Shown in pieces: positions 22,746 through 32,343 of a stretch of DNA of 33,158 nt. Every line of letters starts with the position of its first letter. Within the stretch, counting starts at the first letter, position 1. The notes under the pieces are model-generated. The model did no database searches. It saw only the letters and a list, made by a program, of their open reading frames with translations, and was not told where the DNA came from. The stretch covers positions 1 through 33,158 of the forward strand of contig CAIPYC010000102.1 of the NCBI GenBank assembly GCA_903869185.1, read 5' to 3'. Source of the DNA: an uncultured cyanobacterium. Its GTDB lineage: Bacteria > Cyanobacteriota > Cyanobacteriia > Cyanobacteriales > Microcystaceae. The translations under genes and the position numbers were made by a program.

Positions 22746-25385
22746 TTACCCTTGAGCAATATAACCTGTCTTGTCTTTTATTGCTTTAATGGCGCAAGTG
22801 ACACTTTCTGGGAAAATGACAATCAAATCACCTTTCTTTATTTTACTTACAGCTATTTCTAGAGCTTCTATTTCATTTAATATTATTTGATAATCGGCGT
22901 TAGGTTTGACGCTTAAAATACCTTTAGCAATGATATCTGCAACCTCTCGGGGTTCTCTACCTCTTCTGTCTAGATCCTCTTTAACAATAATTTTGTCAAA
23001 TATTGTAGCTGATAGTCTTCCGAGCTCAAAAAGATCTTCATTGCGACGATCGCCAGGTCCGCCTACTATACCCACTCTCTCTCCAGAATTCCAGTTCTTG
23101 ACAAAGACACCTACTGCTTCATACCCTGCAGGATTATGTGCATAGTCTAGCAGAATATGATAGTTTCCCAGATCGAAGAGGTTCATTCGCCCCGGAGTCT
23201 GCTCTTGAGAGAGTTTGAAGCTGTTGACTGCTATCTTGATCGTTTCAATGTCTACTCCTTGAACAAATGCTGCCAAACAAGCGGCTAAGGCATTGGCAAT
23301 CATGAACGGAGCCATACCCTTCAATGTGACAGGAACATTGATCGCTGAATCAATCACATATTCAGTATCAATGCCCCGCCATATGGATAGATTGCCTTGA
23401 TGATAGATTGCGGCAATTCCTCCAGAGAGTAGATGCTGCTTTATGATGGGGTTGTCTTTAGTGAGACTGAAATAGGCCACCTTGCCTTTGACCTTTTTGG
23501 CCATTGCAGAGACTAGGGGGTCTTCAGCATTTAGAACTGCGTAACCATTGTCTGATTTGACAACCTCAGCAATCACTGACTTGACCTTGGCCATCTGTTC
23601 AATGGTATCTATATCTCCCAATCCAAGATGATCTGCGGCAACATTGAGGACAACGCCGACATCACACTGCTCAAAGGCTAGTCCGGATCTCAGTATTCCA
23701 CCACGAGCGGATTCTAGAACCGCAACCTCTACGGTAGGATCTTTGAGAATGACTGAGGCGCTTTGCGGACCAGTGTTGTCACCCTGTTCTACCAGATATT
23801 GTCCAATGTAGATGCCATCAGTTGTGGTTAAACCAACCACCTTATTGGACTGAGTAAAAATATGGGCAATCAGTCGAGAGGTCGTAGTTTTACCATTAGT
23901 ACCAGTTATGGCAACAATGGGAATATATGGAGAATCTGGCTCTGGAAATAACATATCAAGCACAGCAGCGGCTACATTGCGTGGTTGTCCTTGACTAGGT
24001 GCTACATGCATACGAAAACCAGGAGCAGCATTGATCTCAACGATTACTCCATCTACCTCTCTCAAAGGCTTGCTGATATCAGGCGTCACAATATCTATAC
24101 CACCAATATCCAGTCCAATGAGTTTAACGGCTCTTTCGGCAATCCATATATTCTCTGAATGAATCTCATCGGTACGATCTATCGCTATACCACCTGTACT
24201 GAGATTTGCGGTGTCCTTAAGATAGGCTATTTCATCATTTGGCAAAATAGTGTCCAAGTTGTAACCCTGTCTTTGGAGGACTCCTATAGAAGTTCTATCA
24301 ATAGTAATCTTTGTTAAGACATTATCATGGCCTATTCCCCTGCTGGGATCAGTATTAGTTCTTTCAACCAGTTGTTCTATCGTTGATTTTCCATCACCTT
24401 TGACAAAAGCTGGTACCCTTTGTGCTACGGCAACAACTTTTCCGTTTACCACCAGAACACGATGATCGCTTCCCTTGTAGTAACGCTCTAAAATAACCGA
24501 GCGATTTTTTGATTCGGATTTAGCTATGGCATAGGCCTCTTGAGCATCTTCTAAAGTGGTGATGTTGATAGTGATTCCCCTACCATGATTACCGTCGAGG
24601 GGTTTAATAACAATTGGGTATCCACCTACTTCTTCAATAGCTTCTGGTAGATCATTTCTGTATTCAATTACCACGCCTTGCGGTACAGGTATTCCGGCTT
24701 CTTTAAGAATTGTTTTTGTACCTTCTTTGTCACAGGCTAGCTCGACACCTAATATACTAGAGTGCTGACTGAGGGTTGCCTGCAATCTCTTTTGCTTAAA
24801 TCCGTAACCTAATTGGATCATTTCTCTAGAGCTAAGAGCCATCCAAGGTATCTTTCTCGACTGGGCCTCTTCAACAATAGTCTCAGTACTCATTCCCAAG
24901 GCAGAAGCTTTAGATAGATGTTTGATATCTTCGATATCTTGGATTAATTCTTTATCGAGATATCGTCCATTATCTACAATACTTCTGCAGATTCTAACGG
25001 CAGCCCTGCCCGCGTATCGTCCAGCTTGTTCATCTGTGTACTCAAAAACGACATTGTAGACTCCAGCAGTACTTGTCTCCCTAGTTCTTCCAAAGCCAAC
25101 ATTGAGATCAGCCATTTCTTGCAGAGAAAGTGCTACATGTTCAATTATGTGCCCCATATATGTGCCAGTATTGAGTCTCTCTAGAAAACCGCCTTGGTAG
25201 CCTGGTGAGCAAAAATGTTCTCGTAAAATTGGCAATAGATTGACAAGTGATTCAGAAAAGCCTGGCAGATCCACGCTTGACTTCTCGGCCAAGTCTTCCA
25301 AATCAACGCGCATGACAATCAACTTATTGCGCCTTATACTCCAGTAGTTCGGTCCACGTAGCGTTAGAGTTTTAAGAATTTTCAT
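22746..25385 (-). CDS. cphA: Cyanophycin synthetase
   Basis: An 879-residue CphA1 of normal length. The N-terminal domain (to about 160) is followed by an ATP-grasp domain (KPLDGNHGRGITINITTLEDA near 255-280 and VVEINAAPGFRMHV near 450) that adds aspartate. A Mur-ligase-like domain with GTNGKTTTSRLIAHI near residue 493 and DHLGLGDIDTIEQMAKVKS adds arginine. The enzyme builds multi-L-arginyl-poly-L-aspartate, the nitrogen and carbon reserve granule. It lies 78 bp downstream of cphB on the same strand, the common cyanobacterial cphBA arrangement, and clpS follows it. All nucleotide-binding motifs are intact. Confidence 0.97.
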   Translation of the reverse strand: MKILKTLTLRGPNYWSIRRNKLIVMRVDLEDLAEKSSVDLPGFSESLVNLLPILREHFCSPGYQGGFLERLNTGTYMGHIIEHVALSLQEMADLNVGFGRTRETSTAGVYNVVFEYTDEQAGRYAGRAAVRICRSIVDNGRYLDKELIQDIEDIKHLSKASALGMSTETIVEEAQSRKIPWMALSSREMIQLGYGFKQKRLQATLSQHSSILGVELACDKEGTKTILKEAGIPVPQGVVIEYRNDLPEAIEEVGGYPIVIKPLDGNHGRGITINITTLEDAQEAYAIAKSESKNRSVILERYYKGSDHRVLVVNGKVVAVAQRVPAFVKGDGKSTIEQLVERTNTDPSRGIGHDNVLTKITIDRTSIGVLQRQGYNLDTILPNDEIAYLKDTANLSTGGIAIDRTDEIHSENIWIAERAVKLIGLDIGGIDIVTPDISKPLREVDGVIVEINAAPGFRMHVAPSQGQPRNVAAAVLDMLFPEPDSPYIPIVAITGTNGKTTTSRLIAHIFTQSNKVVGLTTTDGIYIGQYLVEQGDNTGPQSASVILKDPTVEVAVLESARGGILRSGLAFEQCDVGVVLNVAADHLGLGDIDTIEQMAKVKSVIAEVVKSDNGYAVLNAEDPLVSAMAKKVKGKVAYFSLTKDNPIIKQHLLSGGIAAIYHQGNLSIWRGIDTEYVIDSAINVPVTLKGMAPFMIANALAACLAAFVQGVDIETIKIAVNSFKLSQEQTPGRMNLFDLGNYHILLDYAHNPAGYEAVGVFVKNWNSGERVGIVGGPGDRRNEDLFELGRLSATIFDKIIVKEDLDRRGREPREVADIIAKGILSVKPNADYQIILNEIEALEIAVSKIKKGDLIVIFPESVTCAIKAIKDKTGYIAQG

Positions 25386-25463
25386 AGCTTTTTTTCACTG
25401 GGGAATCCCGCAAATAGCGAGCATCATAGATGATCATAATGTTTTATTATCTAGAGAAAAAGT

Positions 25464-26345
25464 CTATAGTGGACAATTTTGGTCATTAATTAAGGTCTTT
25501 TTGGCGAAAGCTAGATTTCTTTCCATATGATAAACATCTCCACGAGAGAGAACATGAAGTTTTAAGTTGTGGAGACTTAGAGGGTCTTCTGTACCCACTT
25601 CGTCTCGATTGGTATAGGACATCTCACCGGCATTTACAATGGTGACTGTTCCTTTGCCAAGTATATTAACGGTGCCATCTCTTTCAAACATAGCGCAGGT
25701 ATCTTCGTCAATGCCAATAGCCAGGCGATCTGGATGGGCAGAGACTGCGCTGAGAAGGCGAGCCATTCGGTTGCGATTGTGAAAATGTTGATCTACAATC
25801 ACTTCAGGTATCATTCCAAAACCCAAGGTCAAATCCACCAATGAACGGTTGGGTGATTCGGCACTCCCTCCTCCTGCTATCATGTGATAGCCCATCACGG
25901 CAGCGCCAGCACTAGTGCCAGCCAGGGTGACATCACCCGAGTGAACTCTTTGACGAATACGCTCTAGGATACTGGTTTCCGATAGTAGTCCACAAAGACG
26001 CAATTGGTCTCCTCCTGTGAGAAAAATACCAGTACACTCTTCGATATATTCTCTGAATTGCGGATCTTCGCTTTGGGTGCGGTCTCTGATATCCAATATC
26101 TTAATCTTTTTGGAGCCGAATTCTTCAAAAATGGTTTCATAGCGTCCACCAAGAACCGCAGGCTCCCTAGAAGCCGAAGGAACAATTGCCAAGATGGATT
26201 CACTCCCGCCCGATCTAGACCAAAAAGTACTCAAAATCTCACGGAAGTTCACTTTATCTTCAGCGCCGCCGATTACCAAGATAGCAGACTTGGTGTTCAG
26301 GATGTTTTGGCATATTATCGTAGACTCTGTTCTCACTTCTAACAT
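25464..26345 (-). CDS. cphB: Cyanophycinase
   Basis: A 293-residue member of the S51 serine peptidase family. The nucleophile elbow is GTSAGAAVMG, with ILVIGGAEDKVNFREIL at the start, GIFLTGGDQLRL in the middle and DQHFHNRNRMARLLSAVSAHPDRLAIGIDEDTCAMF toward the end. It hydrolyses cyanophycin to beta-Asp-Arg dipeptides in the cytoplasm. The frame extends to 26441, but the ATG at 26345 (MLEVRTESTIICQ) starts where family members do, and the extra residues upstream look like non-coding sequence. It is first in the cphB-cphA unit. The promoter should lie in the 195 bp shared with the divergent leuS. I looked for an NtcA-type GTA-N8-TAC there and did not see one. Confidence 0.95.
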   Translation of the reverse strand: MLEVRTESTIICQNILNTKSAILVIGGAEDKVNFREILSTFWSRSGGSESILAIVPSASREPAVLGGRYETIFEEFGSKKIKILDIRDRTQSEDPQFREYIEECTGIFLTGGDQLRLCGLLSETSILERIRQRVHSGDVTLAGTSAGAAVMGYHMIAGGGSAESPNRSLVDLTLGFGMIPEVIVDQHFHNRNRMARLLSAVSAHPDRLAIGIDEDTCAMFERDGTVNILGKGTVTIVNAGEMSYTNRDEVGTEDPLSLHNLKLHVLSRGDVYHMERNLAFAKKTLINDQNCPL

Positions 26346-26540
26346 AGCTATAAGCACTATTGTATCTTCAATGAAAATGGCTGAGTAAAAATAGGTAGCA
26401 CTTCCGTTTCCCAGAATATCCCAACCTGCTAAGGAGATCAAGAGTCATCAACAAAAAAACTGAGTAAAAAAATATTCAGTCAATCATCTGGCAAAATAAA
26501 AAGAGATATACAGGTAGATAGAATCATCGGAGTTTTCCTA
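26346..26540. promoter_or_regulatory. Divergent promoter region cphB/leuS
   Basis: 195 bp without coding sequence between the divergent cphB and leuS starts, so it must hold both promoters. It contains two near copies of CTGAGTAAAAATA (about 26380 and 26459), the second followed by TATTCAGT, which makes a short inverted repeat. I cannot assign -35/-10 boxes with confidence. Confidence 0.4.
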
Positions 26541-29084
26541 GTGGAGCGTCAATACAAACCCCTTGAGATTGAAAAGAACTGGCAAAAAGAATGGGATCTC
26601 TTGCCCAAAGAGCAAGAAAGTCACAAGCCCAAGTTCTATGCACTATCTATGTTTCCTTATCCTTCAGGCAATCTCCATATGGGGCATGTTCGAAACTATG
26701 TGATTACCGATGTCATTGCACGTCTCAAGAAAATGCAAGGTTTTCGTGTACTTCATCCAATGGGCTGGGATGCTTTTGGTCTCCCTGCTGAAAATGCTGC
26801 TATCGAAAGGCAAATTTCGCCAGCTACCTGGACATATCAAAATATTGCTCATATGAAACAAACCCTACAAAAATTAGGGTTATCCGTTGATTGGAACTAT
26901 GAAATCACTACTTGCTCGAGTGACTATTACAAATGGACGCAATGGCTATTTTTGCAACTTTACCAAGCGGGTTTAGCCTACCAAAAGGAAGCATTTGTTA
27001 ACTGGGATCCAATAGATAAAACCGTCTTAGCTAACGAACAGGTTGACAGTGAAGGAAGATCCTGGCGCTCAGGGGCCCAAGTAGAACGCAAATTGTTACG
27101 TCAGTGGTTTTTGAAAATTACTGACTATGCCGAGGAACTTCTCAATGATCTCGAATTGCTAAAGGATTGGCCTGAAAGAGTAAGGTTGATGCAAGCCAAC
27201 TGGATCGGCAAGTCAGTCGGAGCTTATCTGGAATTTTCCATCATTGGCTCTAGTGAAAAAATAGGAGTCTTTACCACTAGAGCTGATACTGTTTACGGTG
27301 TTAGCTATCTGGTTTTAGCCCCAGAGCACCCTTTAACTGAAAAAATTACCACTTTTGAGAACAAAATAACTGTAGAGGATTTTGTTGCTGAGGTTAAAAA
27401 AAGTAGTGAGCTAGAGAGAACCAAAGAAAATAAACCCAAAAAAGGAGTTAGAACAGGGGCTTTTGCTACAAATCCTTTTAATGGAGAGACTATTCCTATC
27501 CTGATTGCGGATTATGTTCTTTATGAATATGGGACCGGCGCAGTCATGGGGGTACCCGCGCATGATACCAGGGATTTTCAATTTGCCCACAACCATTCTC
27601 TACCAATAAAAGTAGTAATAGTTCCCGATAGTAAATCACAGCAGAACATTCAATTAAATGAAGCGTTCACTGGAGCTGGAGTTTTAGTAGATTCAGATCA
27701 ATTCACTGGGATGAACTCTCTCAAAGCTCAAGAGTTAATCATCGCCAAAGCCGAGAAAGAAGGATATGGTAAAGCAAAAGTGCAATATCGACTAAGAGAT
27801 TGGTTGATATCACGCCAACGCTTTTGGGGCACACCAATACCTATCGTTCATTGTCCCGAATGCGGAGCTGTTCCAGCTGGAGATCTGCCCGTAATTTTGC
27901 CCGACTATACAGAACTGACTAAGCGTGATGTATCCCCCCTAACCAAATTAGAGGACTGGATAAATGTATCATGCCCACAATGTCAAGCTTCGGCCAAAAG
28001 AGAGACAGATACAATGGATACATTCATTGATTCTTCTTGGTATTTTTTGCGTTTTTGCGATCCTCATAATCAAGAGCTTCCTTTTGCCCCCGATTTAGTC
28101 AATGATTGGTTACCAGTAGATCAATATGTAGGTGGTATAGAACATGCCATATTGCATTTACTCTATTCTCGTTTCTTTACCAAGGCTCTGCGAGATAGGG
28201 GACTGTTAAACTTTACTGAACCTTTTCAAAGACTCTTGACTCAGGGTATGGTACAGAGTCTTACTTACAAAAATCCTAAAACTGGCAGATACATTCCTGC
28301 CGATCAAATCGATCCTAATCATCCCCAAGATCCAGAAACCGGTGAACCACTAGATGTCTTTTATGAAAAGATGTCCAAGTCTAAGTACAATGGAGTCGAT
28401 CCGCTGGATATTTTGGCCAAATATGGCGCGGACACAGCCAGAATGTTTATCCTCTTCAAGGCTCCACCTGAAAAAGATCTAGAATGGGATGGCGCCGATG
28501 TAGAAGGTCAGTATAGATTTTTAACTAGGGTATGGCGCTTAATACAAGAGTATATTAATACTGGCAACAGATGCACATCAAGTGGTAATCTCTCCAAGGC
28601 TGAAAAAGAACTGAGATTTTTTATCCATAATGCTATTAGAGAAACTTCTGAAGATTTAGTAGGTGAATATCAATTCAATACAGCTATCTCTGAATTGATG
28701 AAACTCAGCAATGCCTTGGGCGAATTCAAACAGAAAAGTTCAATCATCTACAGTGAAGGTATCAGGACACTATTGCTACTTCTGGCCCCCTTTGCCCCCC
28801 ATATCGCCGAAGAGTTATGGCATCAAATAGGAGAGTCCGATTCAGTCCATCAACAAAAATGGTTAGACTATGATCCTAGCGCTCTAGAGATTGAGGAAAT
28901 CAATTTAGTTATCCAGATAATGGGAAAAACCAGAGGAGTTATCCAGGTTCCCTCTAACTTATCTACTCAGGAGTTGGAAGAATATGCCCGAAACTGCGAA
29001 ATTACCCAGCGCTTCCTGGTAGACAAGAATATTGACAAAGTTATCGTTGTCCCTGGTAAATTAGTGAATTTTGTTATTAGTTAA
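26541..29084 (+). CDS. leuS: Leucyl-tRNA synthetase
   Basis: An 847-residue class I synthetase. The HIGH signature is HMGH in [15 protein letters not shown], and KMSKS is in [15 protein letters not shown]. The editing (CP1) domain is visible in between ([43 protein letters not shown]), and a CPxC-type zinc pair is seen as HCPECGAVP and SCPQCQAS. It charges tRNA-Leu in the cytoplasm. Translation appears to start at a GTG (26541), since [18 protein letters not shown] aligns with the usual family start and no ATG precedes it suitably. Length and motifs are complete. Confidence 0.97.
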   Translation: MERQYKPLEIEKNWQKEWDLLPKEQESHKPKFYALSMFPYPSGNLHMGHVRNYVITDVIARLKKMQGFRVLHPMGWDAFGLPAENAAIERQISPATWTYQNIAHMKQTLQKLGLSVDWNYEITTCSSDYYKWTQWLFLQLYQAGLAYQKEAFVNWDPIDKTVLANEQVDSEGRSWRSGAQVERKLLRQWFLKITDYAEELLNDLELLKDWPERVRLMQANWIGKSVGAYLEFSIIGSSEKIGVFTTRADTVYGVSYLVLAPEHPLTEKITTFENKITVEDFVAEVKKSSELERTKENKPKKGVRTGAFATNPFNGETIPILIADYVLYEYGTGAVMGVPAHDTRDFQFAHNHSLPIKVVIVPDSKSQQNIQLNEAFTGAGVLVDSDQFTGMNSLKAQELIIAKAEKEGYGKAKVQYRLRDWLISRQRFWGTPIPIVHCPECGAVPAGDLPVILPDYTELTKRDVSPLTKLEDWINVSCPQCQASAKRETDTMDTFIDSSWYFLRFCDPHNQELPFAPDLVNDWLPVDQYVGGIEHAILHLLYSRFFTKALRDRGLLNFTEPFQRLLTQGMVQSLTYKNPKTGRYIPADQIDPNHPQDPETGEPLDVFYEKMSKSKYNGVDPLDILAKYGADTARMFILFKAPPEKDLEWDGADVEGQYRFLTRVWRLIQEYINTGNRCTSSGNLSKAEKELRFFIHNAIRETSEDLVGEYQFNTAISELMKLSNALGEFKQKSSIIYSEGIRTLLLLLAPFAPHIAEELWHQIGESDSVHQQKWLDYDPSALEIEEINLVIQIMGKTRGVIQVPSNLSTQELEEYARNCEITQRFLVDKNIDKVIVVPGKLVNFVIS

Positions 29085-29163
29085 TTTCAAAAAAGTTATT
29101 GCTATTTCCAGTACTTAAATAGCTTAATCAATCCAAAAAATAAAGATATTGGGATATGATCAG

Positions 29164-30786
29164 ATGAATTTCGATTTTTCAATACCTGCAGGAATGTCTC
29201 AGTTAAAGATTAATGGACGTTATAACGTTCAAAAAAAATTGTCTAGCAAAGCAGCAGTAGGATGCTCTGTTTATATAGCTGAGGATACACATAGATTTAA
29301 TGAGCTTTGCACATTACAAGAATGCCCAGCCCAAGAAAAGGCTTTACAAGAGGCTGCCAAAATTCTTTACCAACTCGAACATCCTCAGATAGTACGATTT
29401 AGGGGGATTTTCAATGCTTTTAGAGAAGCTAGGGAATATAGCTACCTTGTTGAGGATTATATAGATGGTTTGAACTATGCAGAACTATCTCAGCTTTACT
29501 ATTCTCATGAAAGCCAACTGAGCGAAAAAGAAGTCTTGGAGAAAATTAAAGATATTCTCTTGGTTTTAGATTTCCTTCATCAAAAAAGCATAGCCCACGG
29601 AGATCTTACTTTATTCAATTTGATTGAAGATAATGAGACACATAAGCCTATACTAATAAACTTTGCCAATGCTCGACAAGATTCAGCAGGGTGCAGTAAA
29701 GATATTGCCGATTTGGCAGAGGTTGCAAATTCTTTTTTGCATGACGAACCTTCTCCTCAAATGTCAAATCTGCTTGAAGGCATGCGAAAGAGAGAATTCC
29801 CCTGCGCCATTTCTTTATTAAAGGAAATAGACTCATTAGCATTAAATCCAGTGGAATCAGATACCACAGTAGTTACCCCTGTCAAAAAAAATAAAAAAAC
29901 AAGCTCAATCAATCCCCTCTTGGGTTGTCTAGGCAAAATTGCCCTAGTGTTGGGATTGAGTCTAGGGGCAGGGAGAATTGGTTGGATGGCCGGCAAATTT
30001 TGGCTCAGTAATAAAATCGAATCCCCTAAAACCAATGAAGTTACGCAAAGTCCAAGCCCAACTGTCACCCTTACTCCGGCTTCAATCAACACTAATAGCG
30101 ATGTTCATCAAAGACTGTTGGATCTAAAGATCTCTGATGAGAAATATTTCAATTCACTGGTAGATCAGGTTTTTTATGGACGTTTTCCCGAACTAAGAAA
30201 TAAAACCAATAATGATATCATCCAAAAAAAATGGGATCAGGTGGCAGATGAAATCCTAGATCACCTAAATACAATTAAGCCACAAGCATTGGATAATCTT
30301 GGCAAATATACTCCTGAGGATATATCACGCTGGTCTTTAGCAGCCAACACACTTCATCTTAGTAGTAGATCTTTGTTCGCTCTAGCTGATGGTCAGTATC
30401 GTAATTGGTTTGGTGGTTTAGATTTTCAAGGACAACCCTCTGATCAAATCAGAGATGCCCTGATCTATTCTCAGCTACTGTCACTAAAGGCAGGAGAAAA
30501 TTATCAAAAACTAAATTCGTTACCGCCTTTGTTACAAGGAACCCTTCAGTCAGGGCAGGGACAAGCCTACAGCGTCCGCCTGATTCAAGGCAAACAAGTT
30601 GCGTTTAATCTCGAGCCGACTGATAACCTCCAACTTTCAATTTATAGTCCAACTGGAAAGAATAATCTGCTCGAAGAATCTTCCAAGGGGCAATGGTCAG
30701 GAACTTTACCAGAAACTGGCTACTACGAGATCATTATCAGTTCGCAATCTAAAGAACCGATCAACTATCAACTTAAATCCAACTGA
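29164..30786 (+). CDS. Membrane-anchored kinase-like protein, predicted pseudokinase, with PPC-like C-terminus
   Basis: A 540-residue protein from the ATG at 29164 (an in-frame TTG at 29149 is less likely). Residues 20-210 follow the fold of cyanobacterial Ser/Thr kinases (AEDTHRFNELCTLQE, ILYQLEHPQIVRFRGIF, ILLVLDFLHQKSIAHGDLTLFNLI). Three catalytic positions are altered: the beta-3 Lys is Q52, HRD is HGD (145-147) and DFG is NFA (166-168). D147 and N152 remain. A membrane helix lies at about 250-282, and an external part ends in a PPC-like beta domain (458-540: GQAYSVRLIQGKQVAFNL, TGYYEIIIS). I infer a signalling or scaffold protein with little or no phosphotransfer, reading the outside through its C-terminal part. 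Partner unknown; leuS upstream is unrelated. Confidence 0.82.
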   Translation: MNFDFSIPAGMSQLKINGRYNVQKKLSSKAAVGCSVYIAEDTHRFNELCTLQECPAQEKALQEAAKILYQLEHPQIVRFRGIFNAFREAREYSYLVEDYIDGLNYAELSQLYYSHESQLSEKEVLEKIKDILLVLDFLHQKSIAHGDLTLFNLIEDNETHKPILINFANARQDSAGCSKDIADLAEVANSFLHDEPSPQMSNLLEGMRKREFPCAISLLKEIDSLALNPVESDTTVVTPVKKNKKTSSINPLLGCLGKIALVLGLSLGAGRIGWMAGKFWLSNKIESPKTNEVTQSPSPTVTLTPASINTNSDVHQRLLDLKISDEKYFNSLVDQVFYGRFPELRNKTNNDIIQKKWDQVADEILDHLNTIKPQALDNLGKYTPEDISRWSLAANTLHLSSRSLFALADGQYRNWFGGLDFQGQPSDQIRDALIYSQLLSLKAGENYQKLNSLPPLLQGTLQSGQGQAYSVRLIQGKQVAFNLEPTDNLQLSIYSPTGKNNLLEESSKGQWSGTLPETGYYEIIISSQSKEPINYQLKSN

Positions 30787-30791
30787 TTACT

Positions 30792-31988
30792 TCAAGATGG
30801 ATCAACCCAGGCTCCATCTGATTTTATCAAGTTGATCAGTTCCTCGACTCCTGCGGACTCAGGTACACGTTTTATTTCTTCCTTGCCCCGATAAAGAGAA
30901 ATATAACCAGGCTGCTTTCCTACATATCCATAGTCAGCATCAGCCATCTCCCCGGGTCCATTGACAATACAGCCCATCACGGCAATATCTAGACCAGTCA
31001 AATGCTTGGTTGCTTCCCTAACTTTATGTAGCACTTCTTCTAAATTAAACAAAGTACGGCCACAAGAAGGACAGGCAACATACTCAACCATGGTTTTACG
31101 CAACCCCAGCGCTTGAAGTATTCCGTAGCAAACTGGAATTTCCTTTTCCGGTGCTTCTGTCAAAGAAACCCGAATTGTATCTCCAATACCACTTGCCAAT
31201 AAAGTAGCGATTCCAGCGGTCGATTTGATCCTGCCGTATTCACCATCACCTGCCTCGGTTACACCCAAATGAAGAGGATATTGCATACCGAGTTCATCCA
31301 TTTTTTCAACCATCAATTTATTGGCCGCTATCATTACCGGAACTCTTGAGGCTTTCATGGAGATAACAATGTTGTGAAAATCCAAGGATTCACAGACTCT
31401 GATAACTTCCAGCGCAGATTCCACCATCCCTATTGGAGTATCACCGTAAGTAAAGAGCATTCGCTCTGCTAGAGAGCCATGGTTAACTCCAATTCTCATG
31501 GCTTTACCTTCATCTCTGAGTAAGACTACAAGAGGCTCTAAGGTTTCTCGAATCTTGTCTCCAATCTCTTCAAATTCTGATCTGGTATACTCAAGGCGAT
31601 CAGCTTTGGCTTTTTCAAAAACATAAAGACCGGGATTTATACGAACTTTATCTACATGTTTAGCAACTTCTAACGCTATCTTCATCCCATTATGGTGAAC
31701 ATCGGCAACCAAGGGGACCATTTGATAGGTTTTGGACAATTGTTCTTTGATTTTAGAAAGAGCCTTGGCATGAGCCATACTGGGAACAGTTACTCTAACT
31801 ATTTCACAGCCTAACTCATGTAGACGAATAATCGCAGAAACCGAACCTGCAATATCTAGAGTATCTTCATTGATCATTGATTGCACAACCACCGGATAAC
31901 CACCACCTATGATCACCGATCCAACTTTTACTGGTAGGGTTTTGCGTCTTTGGATCATCGAATCAGGGGTTTTTGTTAATGTCTGCAT
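30792..31988 (-). CDS. ispG: 4-hydroxy-3-methylbut-2-enyl diphosphate synthase (IspG/GcpE)
   Basis: A 398-residue IspG of the short bacterial type. The N-terminal TIM-barrel part has [26 protein letters not shown] and [29 protein letters not shown]. The C-terminal [4Fe-4S] part has [17 protein letters not shown] with two Cys ligands and [21 protein letters not shown] with the third. It converts MEcPP to HMBPP in the MEP isoprenoid pathway, with ferredoxin as reductant in cyanobacteria. It lies 23 bp after a small secreted-protein gene on the same strand, and its stop is 5 bp from the convergent kinase-like gene. All ligands are present. Confidence 0.97.
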   Translation of the reverse strand: MQTLTKTPDSMIQRRKTLPVKVGSVIIGGGYPVVVQSMINEDTLDIAGSVSAIIRLHELGCEIVRVTVPSMAHAKALSKIKEQLSKTYQMVPLVADVHHNGMKIALEVAKHVDKVRINPGLYVFEKAKADRLEYTRSEFEEIGDKIRETLEPLVVLLRDEGKAMRIGVNHGSLAERMLFTYGDTPIGMVESALEVIRVCESLDFHNIVISMKASRVPVMIAANKLMVEKMDELGMQYPLHLGVTEAGDGEYGRIKSTAGIATLLASGIGDTIRVSLTEAPEKEIPVCYGILQALGLRKTMVEYVACPSCGRTLFNLEEVLHKVREATKHLTGLDIAVMGCIVNGPGEMADADYGYVGKQPGYISLYRGKEEIKRVPESAGVEELINLIKSDGAWVDPS

Positions 31989-32011
31989 AATTCAATGGTA
32001 AAAATTTTAAG

Positions 32012-32338
32012 TTATTTATTGTTAAAAGTAGGGTTATCGGAATCTCCACTGCCAATTGTTTGCTTCTGTTGTTTTTTGAATTGCTCAGCTGCAGAGGTTA
32101 TCCCGTCATGAGAGTCACTCTCAAAATCACTCGAACTTCGACCTGGTGAAAGATTCATTTTATGTAGCAGATCCATCGGATTGATACCTGCCCCAAAAGC
32201 ATCATGCATTTGATCTACTTGATTGTTTTGAAAAGAGTTAGGATCGGCTTGGTTAGAATCTTGGGGCATTGCTCGAACACAAACATCTGCCCCAAACAAC
32301 AATAAAAAACTAATACCAAGTATGCGTAGGATTTTCAT
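32012..32338 (-). CDS. Small secreted protein of unknown function
   Basis: A 108-residue protein with a signal peptide (MKILRILGISFLLLFGADVCVRA, probable cut after VRA) and a mature part of about 85 residues rich in Asn, Gln, Ser and Asp, including INPMDLLHKMNLSPGR and AAEQFKKQQKQ. I do not recognise a named domain. The NPMDLLHK segment looks like something conserved rather than random. It sits 5 bp after the ABC permease and 23 bp before ispG on one strand, so it is probably part of the same transcript. Confidence 0.7.
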   Translation of the reverse strand: MKILRILGISFLLLFGADVCVRAMPQDSNQADPNSFQNNQVDQMHDAFGAGINPMDLLHKMNLSPGRSSSDFESDSHDGITSAAEQFKKQQKQTIGSGDSDNPTFNNK

Positions 32339-32343
32339 ACAAC

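Noticed and set aside
25421-25434. Short palindrome between cphB and cphA as an operator
   Set aside because: ATCAT-AG-ATGAT arms are only 5 bp and common in AT-rich DNA.
26346-26441. N-terminal extension of cyanophycinase
   Set aside because: Family members begin near MLEVRTEST; the extension is in the shared promoter region with leuS.
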